From Chloroflexota bacterium (GTDB taxonomy: Bacteria > Chloroflexota > Dehalococcoidia > Lucifugimonadales > UBA3495): a stretch of DNA of 55,773 bases. This document shows, in pieces, positions 49,819 through 55,773 of the stretch (position 1 is its first letter; each line of letters begins with the position of its first letter). The notes under the pieces were generated by a model. It saw nothing but the letters and a program-made list of their open reading frames with translations. It was not told the origin of the DNA and ran no database searches. Made by a program: the position numbers and the translations under genes. The stretch spans positions 343,281-399,053 of the forward strand of contig JAPPLU010000060.1 of the NCBI GenBank assembly GCA_028874075.1, given 5' to 3'.

Positions 49819-52047
49819 CTATACTGCAGCCAGGATGGCGTTAAGGGTGGCGCTGGGCCGCATAACGCCGGCCGCCATCTCGTTGACCGGCCGGTAATAG
49901 CCGCCTATGTCCATTGCCTTCCCCTGGGCCTGGTTTAACTCCTGGACGATCTTCTCCTCGTTCTCAGCCATCTGCTTTGCCACGTCGGTGAAACGGGCCT
50001 TCAGCTCCGGGTCCTTGTCTTGGGCTGCCAGGGCCTGGGCCCAGTACAACGCCAGGTAGAAGTGGCTGCCACGGGTGTCCAGTTCGTTAACCCGGCGAGA
50101 CGGGGCGCGGTTGTTGTCCAGGTGTTTCCCGATTCCCTGGTCCAGGGTCTCCGCCAGGATTCTGGCCTTATCGCTGTTGTTGGCTTCACCGAAATGCTCG
50201 AAGGAAGCAACCATGGCACAGAACTCGCCCAGGGAGTCCCAGCGCAAGTGCCCCTCTTCCACGAACTGCTGGACGTGCCTGGGGGCAGACCCGCCGGCGC
50301 CGGTCTCAAACAGGCCACCGCCGTTGAGCAGCGGCACCACCGAGAGCATCTTGGCGCTGGTGCCCAGTTCCAGGATGGGGAAGAGGTCCGTCAGGTAGTC
50401 GCGAAGTACATTACCGGTTACGGCGATGGTGTCCAGCCCGTTGCGGCTTCGTTCCAGAGTAGTCTTCATGGCATCATCGGGAGGCATCGAGCTAATTTCA
50501 AGGCCGCTGGTGTCGTGCAAGGGTAGATATTGCTCCACCTTCTTTAGCAGCTCGGCATCGTGGCCCCGCGTCGGGTCCAGCCAGAAAATTGCCGCCTGGC
50601 CGGTCATCCTGGCCCGGACGACCCCGAGCCTGACCCAGTCCTGAATAGGCGCATCCTTGGTCTGGCACATGCGGAATATGTCGCCTTCCTCAACCTGATG
50701 GTCCATCAGGACGGCTCCGGACGCGTCGACCACACGAATGCGACCGTTGCCCGGCGCTTCAAAGGTCTTGTCGTGGGAACCGTATTCCTCCGCGGCCTGC
50801 GCCATGAGGCCGACGTTGGCGACACTGCCCAGGGCTGCCGGGTCCAGCGCGCCATTCTTCTGGCAGTCTTCAATTACGGCCTGGTAGATAGTGGCATAGG
50901 ACCGGTCGGGAATGAGGGCTATGGTGTCCTGCAGTTCATTGTTGGGGCCCCAGCTGCGCCCTCCGTCGCGAATGATGACGGGCATGGAGGCGTCAATAAT
51001 TGTATCGCTGGAAACGTGCAGGTTGGTGATTCCCCGGTTGGAGTCCACCATGGAAAGCCCTGGAAGCTTGTCATAGACCGCCTGAATGTCTGACTCGATG
51101 GCTGCCCTGGTTGCTTCGGGAAGTCCCTGAATCTTGGTCAGCAGTTCGGCCACACCATTGTCCGGGTCTACCGCCACTTGTGCCAGTTCATCCGCATACT
51201 TGTCGAATATATCCTGGAAATACACCCCCACGAAGTGCCCGAAGATGATGGGGTCCGATACCCGCATCATAGTGGTCTTCACGTGGAGTGATATCAGCAC
51301 GTTTTCGGCCTTGGCACTGGCCAGCTCTTCGGCGTAGAACTGGCGCAGGGCACGAACATTCATCACGGCGCAGTCCAGAATTTCTCCCGCCTGAATCGGG
51401 ATTCCGGACTTCAGGGCCGTGGCGTTGCCGTCGTCGCCTACGAATTCAATGGTGGCAGAGCCGGCTTCGGTGGTGGTGACGGCCTGCTCACTGCCAAAAA
51501 AGTCCCCGCTGCTCATGAAGCCGACCCGGGTCCGGGAGACGTCGGGCCAGTCTTGCATCATACGGTGGGGATTGCGCTTGCCGTGCTCTTTGACCGCGGT
51601 TGAGGACCGGCGGTCGGAATTGCCTTCGCGTATTACAGGATTTACCGCGCTGCCCAGCACCCGGGAATAACGCACCTGGATTTCCCGCTCTGCATCATTG
51701 GCAGGCTGGTCCGGGTATTCGGGTACGTTGTATCCCTTGGCCTGCAGTTCTGCGATGGCGGACTTCAGCTGGGGAATGGACGCGCTGATGTTTGGGAGCT
51801 TGACCAGGTTCGCAGATGGCTCAAGGCACAATTCCCCGCACATCCGCAGGTAATCTGGTATCTTCTGCTCCTCTGTCAGGTTGTCCGGAAAGTTCGCGAT
51901 TATGCGTCCCGACAGCGAAATATCCCAGGTTTCCAGTTCGATTCCGGTATCCTTGGTAAAGGCCTGCAGAATCGGCAGCAACGAATGAGTTGCTAAGGCC
52001 GGGGCCTCATCGGTTTCGGTATAAATTATCTTGGCGGCTTCTGCCAT
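49819..52047 (-). CDS. icd: Isocitrate dehydrogenase, NADP-dependent, monomeric type
   Basis: The 742-residue protein is the monomeric IDH. It starts with [25 protein letters not shown] and has [61 protein letters not shown] and [13 protein letters not shown]. The length matches the family (about 740). It converts isocitrate to 2-oxoglutarate and makes NADPH. The ATG follows AGGAG. It precedes mdh on the same strand, so both TCA enzymes are probably co-transcribed. Confidence 0.96.
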   Translation of the reverse strand: MAEAAKIIYTETDEAPALATHSLLPILQAFTKDTGIELETWDISLSGRIIANFPDNLTEEQKIPDYLRMCGELCLEPSANLVKLPNISASIPQLKSAIAELQAKGYNVPEYPDQPANDAEREIQVRYSRVLGSAVNPVIREGNSDRRSSTAVKEHGKRNPHRMMQDWPDVSRTRVGFMSSGDFFGSEQAVTTTEAGSATIEFVGDDGNATALKSGIPIQAGEILDCAVMNVRALRQFYAEELASAKAENVLISLHVKTTMMRVSDPIIFGHFVGVYFQDIFDKYADELAQVAVDPDNGVAELLTKIQGLPEATRAAIESDIQAVYDKLPGLSMVDSNRGITNLHVSSDTIIDASMPVIIRDGGRSWGPNNELQDTIALIPDRSYATIYQAVIEDCQKNGALDPAALGSVANVGLMAQAAEEYGSHDKTFEAPGNGRIRVVDASGAVLMDHQVEEGDIFRMCQTKDAPIQDWVRLGVVRARMTGQAAIFWLDPTRGHDAELLKKVEQYLPLHDTSGLEISSMPPDDAMKTTLERSRNGLDTIAVTGNVLRDYLTDLFPILELGTSAKMLSVVPLLNGGGLFETGAGGSAPRHVQQFVEEGHLRWDSLGEFCAMVASFEHFGEANNSDKARILAETLDQGIGKHLDNNRAPSRRVNELDTRGSHFYLALYWAQALAAQDKDPELKARFTDVAKQMAENEEKIVQELNQAQGKAMDIGGYYRPVNEMAAGVMRPSATLNAILAAV

Positions 52048-52532
52048 TTTCCACTCCTCAGCGATCTAGCTTTACCGGCCGTGCCTGTATGCCCTCAAGC
52101 AGTCCCAGGCCCGGCCGATTGTTGTTAGCGAGAAATTTGCCTTCACTACCTAGCGTTTGTAGCGAACCTGGACTAACAGTTTTCTCAAGAAGAAGAGTGT
52201 TGGTTTCCTGACTTGAGTATCTGCTCAATCCCGTGTCCAGGCGCCCTATTGATGGGCGAGATTAGCTTGCCCGCCGGCCAGAGCAAGGCCCGCCCATTAT
52301 ACAATGATAGTGCCTTGCCCGGTACCCCTGAAGCTTGCCGCCCAGCATTGCGGTTCGAATCGTTGGAACCACCGGTTTCGACTGTACTCCATAGATTTTA
52401 TCCACATCTTTTCCTGTAGTCAGGGAAGTAGTATCATTTATGCGTCGTTCTTTCTGGATACAAGTGGGCTGAACGTTTGGTTGAATCCAGCTCGACAATA
52501 CTTAACATCATCCAAAAGGGCACGGAGCAGAG
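52048..52532. other. Intergenic stretch between icd and accDA
   Basis: The 485 bases separate two divergent genes. No frame with family resemblance is present. A TATAAT reads on the minus strand at 52296-52301 towards icd, with an overlapping TACAAT on the plus strand at 52300-52305 towards accDA; neither has a good -35. Both leaders would be over 220 bases. Confidence 0.5.
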
Positions 52533-54371
52533 TTGAGGAATCTTGGCAACCTCCTCGTTCACTTGTTTAACCGCCAGGGACGGATGGACCGCATCTTCCC
52601 CTCGTCGGTCCACGATCGCTGCCTGTATTGCGAAGAGGAAATACGCGATTCTACCTCCTACCAAAGCTTCAGAGTGTGTCCCTACTGCCGTTTTCACTAC
52701 TCCCTGTCGGCCCGCCAGCGAATCCAGCTCTTGGCCGACCGCAAGAGTTTCAGGGAAACCCATAAGTACCTGAACTCTGTTGCGCCGATCACCTTCTCCC
52801 AGCGGGGTTCCTACCGCAACCTGGTTAGCAAGGACCAGAACCGCACCGGCCTGACCGAAGCTACGGTTACTGGCACTTGCCGGATTGACGGCGTACGTAC
52901 GATGCTGGTGGTCCTGGACTTCGGCTTCATGGGCGGGAGCATGGGCAGCGTTGTGGGGGAGAAAATTGCGTTGGGACTGGAGGAGGCGGCTCGCCAGGAA
53001 CTTCCCCTAGTGGCGGTGGTGACCGGTGGCGGCGCCCGCATCCAGGAAGGCGTACTTTCCCTGATGCAGATGGCCAAGACGGTGACGGCGGCCAGTCGTT
53101 TCAAGGAAAAGGGACTTCCGTTCGTCGTGGTGCTGGCCAACCCTTCAACGGGTCAGGCCTACGCCAGCTTTGCCAACCTGGCTGACGTGATTCTTGCGGA
53201 ACCCGGGTCTCTGATTGGGCTGTCGCCTTTGCGCGCGCTCCGTGAGCTGTCGGCAACTCCTTTGCCTCTGGACGCCCACACTGCGGAGTCCCACCTGGAA
53301 CATGGCCTGCTGGACAATGTGGTGGATCGGGAGTCTTTGAAGGTCCGCTTGGCGGTGCTGTTAAGGCTGCTGACTGGAGAGAAACTGGGCAAGGGTGAGT
53401 TCAGGCCTCCGCCGAGGACTCGGCCGGCCCTGGGCGCCGACCCGGAAGTGTGGGAGGCCGCATCGGTTACCCGCCATGGCGATCGGCCCTCAGCCACCTA
53501 TTATATTCGGAACGTACTCACCCAGTTCTTTGAACTGCACGGTGACCGCCTGAGCGGGGATGATGGAACCATAGTTACCGGGGTTGGTTACTTGTATGAC
53601 CTTCCCGTGGCGGTGGTGGGACAGCAACGGCCCTATTCCCTGGATGGCGCCAAGTATCACGTCAATCCGGACGGACTGCGGAAGGCGCAGCGCCTGATAA
53701 AGCTGGCTGCCCGGTTCCGGCTGCCCGTCATTTCCTACATCGATACCCAGGGCGCCGACCCGGGTCTGGAAGCTGAAGAGCACGGCATGGGGAATGCCAT
53801 CGCTACCACCCTGTCCCAGTTGCTGGAAGCTCCGGTACCCATAATAGCCGCCATTATCGGCGAGGGTGGCAACGAGGGTGCACTGTCCCTTGGTATTTCA
53901 GACCGCACAATAATGCAGCAGTACGCGGTTTTCTCGCCCATCACCCTTAACCGCGCCCCTGGTGGGCCCTTCATCGACCCGGAAGTGGACCGGGAGGCTG
54001 CAGAGGCGTTGATGCTGACTGCCAGGGACTGCCTGGAACTGGGAATTATCGATGCCATCGTGCCTGAACCGGCCGATGGAGTCCAAAATGACCCCAGGGA
54101 GGGCGCCGCAGTCCTGAAGGCTGAAATATACCGGCGCCTCAAAGAAGTCTCCAAGGCATCCCGGAGCAAGCTTCTGGGCGAACGCTACAAGAAATTCCGC
54201 CAGATGGGAGAAACCAGCGCCTATTCCCAGGAAGCTATGGACCGGGAGGTGGAGCTCCTCCTCCGAATAACGGCAGGCACCCGCCGTACCGCCCAATCCA
54301 CCAGGAATAACAGGAAAAGGGCTCCGGAGAAGACCCCCGAAGCCCCCGCTATTCCGCTGGAAGTTGACTAG
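52533..54371 (+). CDS. Acetyl-CoA carboxylase carboxyltransferase, fused beta and alpha subunits
   Basis: The 612-residue protein joins AccD and AccA. The N-terminal part has the zinc ribbon CLYC ... CPYC (residues about 30-51), then FGFMGGSMGSVVGEKI and PLVAVVTGGGARIQEGVLSLMQMAKT, the beta core. The C-terminal part has NVLTQFFELHGDRLSGDDGTIVTG, YIDTQGADPGLEAEEHG and IIGEGGNEGALSLG, the alpha core. It transfers carboxyl from biotin to acetyl-CoA, making malonyl-CoA for fatty acids. The start is TTG at 52533 with GGAG upstream; an ATG at 52584 would keep the ribbon. No biotin carboxylase or carrier gene is nearby. Confidence 0.93.
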   Translation: MRNLGNLLVHLFNRQGRMDRIFPSSVHDRCLYCEEEIRDSTSYQSFRVCPYCRFHYSLSARQRIQLLADRKSFRETHKYLNSVAPITFSQRGSYRNLVSKDQNRTGLTEATVTGTCRIDGVRTMLVVLDFGFMGGSMGSVVGEKIALGLEEAARQELPLVAVVTGGGARIQEGVLSLMQMAKTVTAASRFKEKGLPFVVVLANPSTGQAYASFANLADVILAEPGSLIGLSPLRALRELSATPLPLDAHTAESHLEHGLLDNVVDRESLKVRLAVLLRLLTGEKLGKGEFRPPPRTRPALGADPEVWEAASVTRHGDRPSATYYIRNVLTQFFELHGDRLSGDDGTIVTGVGYLYDLPVAVVGQQRPYSLDGAKYHVNPDGLRKAQRLIKLAARFRLPVISYIDTQGADPGLEAEEHGMGNAIATTLSQLLEAPVPIIAAIIGEGGNEGALSLGISDRTIMQQYAVFSPITLNRAPGGPFIDPEVDREAAEALMLTARDCLELGIIDAIVPEPADGVQNDPREGAAVLKAEIYRRLKEVSKASRSKLLGERYKKFRQMGETSAYSQEAMDREVELLLRITAGTRRTAQSTRNNRKRAPEKTPEAPAIPLEVD

Positions 54372-54416
54372 CCATATTACCCGTCGGCAACCAGGCTTCT
54401 CCCACCCATAACAACT

Positions 54417-55226
54417 TCAGGCGGGTTCTCTGCCCAACGCCTTGAGGCTTTGCTTCATACCGTCCACCAGGTTGGCGTATTCCTCACCCACTTCGGAGTC
54501 CAGCAGCGCTGTGGGGCAACTGCTGTCCCGGTACGCCGCCCTCAACTCCAGGGACCCGAGGTAAGGCGCGTCCACTTCATGGGCCAGATTTTCGCCCCCG
54601 CCCTGTCCGAAAACGTCCCCGGTGTAGTTTTCCACGATGCCGATAACGTTCAAATTGAGCTTGCGGATCATGTTGATGCAGCGCTTGGCGTCTATATTGG
54701 CCAGTTCCTGAGGCGTGCTCACCACGACAAACCCGTCCATGGGCAGGGTTTGCATGACGGTGAGAGGTGAGTCGGACGTTCCGGGAGGCATGTCAACAAT
54801 CAGGTAGTCCAGTTCCCCCCAGTCGGTGGACTGCAGGAACTGGTTTATGGCGTTGTGAATCATGGGGCCGCGCCAGATTATTGCCTCTTCCTCGTTCTCT
54901 TGGAAGAAGGACATTGAAATGACCTTCACGCCCCACTTTTCCGCCGGAACTATTTGGCCGTTGACGTAGTCCGCCTTTTCGGTAAGGCCCAGCACCTTGG
55001 TGACGTTGGGGCAGTCGATGTCCACGTCCAGCAGGCCCACCTTCAAGCCGTCCTGGGCCAGGGTTGCGGCCAGGTTCACGGCCACCGTGGTCTTGCCCAC
55101 TCCCCCCTTGCCGCTGTAGACGCCCACCTTCGTACTGATGGTTCCGAGCTTTTCATTAATTTGCCGCCGCTGCTGCCAGCTTCGACGTATCTGTTCCAGC
55201 CTGGGATTATCCTGGGGCGTGGACAT
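54417..55226 (-). CDS. mrp: Mrp/NBP35-family iron-sulfur carrier ATPase
   Basis: The 269-residue P-loop protein has the deviant Walker A motif GKGGVGKTTVAVNLA near residue 38, DVDIDCPNV and the DMPPGTSD motif typical of Mrp/ApbC/NBP35. These proteins load iron-sulfur clusters onto target enzymes. The usual C-terminal CxxC is not visible. The start at 55226 (ATG) follows GAGAGG; a TTG at 55238 would add four residues. The sufT-like gene lies 72 bases upstream on the same strand. Window products needing clusters include NuoB, NuoI, SdhB and MoaA. Confidence 0.9.
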   Translation of the reverse strand: MSTPQDNPRLEQIRRSWQQRRQINEKLGTISTKVGVYSGKGGVGKTTVAVNLAATLAQDGLKVGLLDVDIDCPNVTKVLGLTEKADYVNGQIVPAEKWGVKVISMSFFQENEEEAIIWRGPMIHNAINQFLQSTDWGELDYLIVDMPPGTSDSPLTVMQTLPMDGFVVVSTPQELANIDAKRCINMIRKLNLNVIGIVENYTGDVFGQGGGENLAHEVDAPYLGSLELRAAYRDSSCPTALLDSEVGEEYANLVDGMKQSLKALGREPA

Positions 55227-55298
55227 ATTTCCTCTCAACCTGCGCCGGAAATGGGATTTATCGGGTTTTTAACCGGCGCTAATTCGTTAACCGCCGGG

Positions 55299-55607
55299 TT
55301 AAATGCCCAGCATCATGCGCGCTTCTTCGCTGATCATCTCTGGAGACCAGGGGGGGTCGAAGGTGAGTTCGATCTCCACCTCTTCAACTCCATCCAGATC
55401 CTGGACTGCCCATTCCGCCTGCTGGGCAATATGGGGTCCCATGCCGCAGCCGGGGAAGGTGAGGGTCATCTGCACAAACACATTGTTGTCGTCGTTTACC
55501 TGGACATCGTAAATCAGGCCCAGGTCCACCACGTTTACCGGAATTTCCGGGTCATAGACGGTCTTCAACGCCTGGTAAACTTCTTCCCTCGATACTTCGG
55601 CGGGCAT
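55299..55607 (-). CDS. SufT/MIP18-like (DUF59) iron-sulfur assembly protein
   Basis: The 102-residue protein has the DUF59 layout: YDPEIPVNVVDLGLIYDV near residues 18-35, then TLTFPGCGMGPHIAQQAEWAV with the conserved cysteine, and FDPPWSPEMISEEARMMLGI. DUF59 proteins help insert iron-sulfur clusters. The ATG at 55607 follows AAGGAGG. It pairs with mrp downstream, a common arrangement. About 160 bases remain to the window edge, with no supported gene. Confidence 0.9.
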   Translation of the reverse strand: MPAEVSREEVYQALKTVYDPEIPVNVVDLGLIYDVQVNDDNNVFVQMTLTFPGCGMGPHIAQQAEWAVQDLDGVEEVEIELTFDPPWSPEMISEEARMMLGI

Positions 55608-55773
55608 ATTGCCTCCTTATCCGATCTGACTGGATTTAGTATATGGAACGAGGCCCGGCAGGTCAACGATATTCGTAACCGGGCCAGCAACCTACCAGCG
55701 GGGCCCACCAAACTGGATAAAATCAAGAACCTTTCACATCAGGTTCACCCTGGGCTTATAGGCGCCCTTGGCA

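Noticed and set aside
52350..52362. A GGTTCGAATC T-loop-like motif suggesting a tRNA or tmRNA
   Set aside because: The flanking bases do not form a T-stem, acceptor stem or CCA end, and no other cloverleaf arms are present.
1..55773. CRISPR arrays, insertion sequences or phage genes
   Set aside because: No regularly spaced direct repeats, transposase, integrase or phage structural motif was seen anywhere in the window by eye.

Overview
The window reads as a stretch of a bacterial chromosome, most likely from the Chloroflexota and probably a Dehalococcoidia or SAR202-like lineage. This is an inference from gene content: an 11-subunit complex I operon without nuoEFG, two luciferase-like monooxygenases, a CaiB/BaiF CoA-transferase, a DUF1800/DUF1501 pair, an accD-accA fusion and a monomeric isocitrate dehydrogenase. 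No rRNA gene is present to settle it. Genes are densely packed, starts are often TTG or GTG, and many gene ends carry clear hairpin terminators. There is one tRNA gene, no CRISPR array, no transposase and no sign of a prophage.

Positions 1 to about 21,600 are a mosaic of short catabolic and transport operons. They hold the tail of a gamma-glutamyltransferase, a Nudix hydrolase with a pre-Nudix domain, an MBL-fold hydrolase, an unidentified protein made of two tandem copies of one domain, a membrane-anchored thioredoxin with a DipZ-like tail, two oligopeptide-ABC ATPases, an M20 peptidase, a PuuE-like deacetylase, an LLM oxidoreductase, and a VOC - DUF1800 - DUF1501 - NHL row. An S9 peptidase, a second thioredoxin-fold protein, a second LLM oxidoreductase, an MFS transporter and a PAC2 protein follow.

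The main discovery candidate is the second thioredoxin-fold gene at 16663-17364 (minus). Its reading frame is continuous except for one TGA at 17029-17031. That codon replaces exactly the first cysteine of the CxxC redox motif (WTYS-TGA-INC). A clear paralogue 13 kb away (3086-4306) has WTYTCVNC at the same place. The simplest reading is a selenocysteine-containing TlpA-like protein with a UxxC centre. A short hairpin starts 16 bases after the TGA, so its apical loop begins about 20 bases after it.

Positions 21,600-27,650 hold a YkgJ-type protein, tRNA-Met(CAT), the molybdopterin genes moaC and moaA around an Ada-like zinc-finger miniprotein, the dITP/XTP pyrophosphatase, a CoA-transferase and an alpha/beta hydrolase.

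Positions 27,800-39,013 are one operon, nuoABCDHIJKLMN, with a 64-residue DUF2007-like gene between nuoK and nuoL. It lacks the NADH-binding module. NAD kinase and an ADP-ribose-pyrophosphatase-like Nudix protein follow. Next comes a succinate dehydrogenase/fumarate reductase set, sdhA-sdhB plus an HdrB-like CCG-domain subunit in place of the usual haem membrane subunits.

The right end holds a PIG-L deacetylase, an MpaB-like oxygenase, a class III aminotransferase, malate dehydrogenase, monomeric isocitrate dehydrogenase, fused acetyl-CoA carboxylase carboxyltransferase, and the iron-sulfur assembly pair mrp and sufT-like. Complex I, Sdh, Mdh and Icd within 25 kb give a coherent respiratory and TCA-cycle block.
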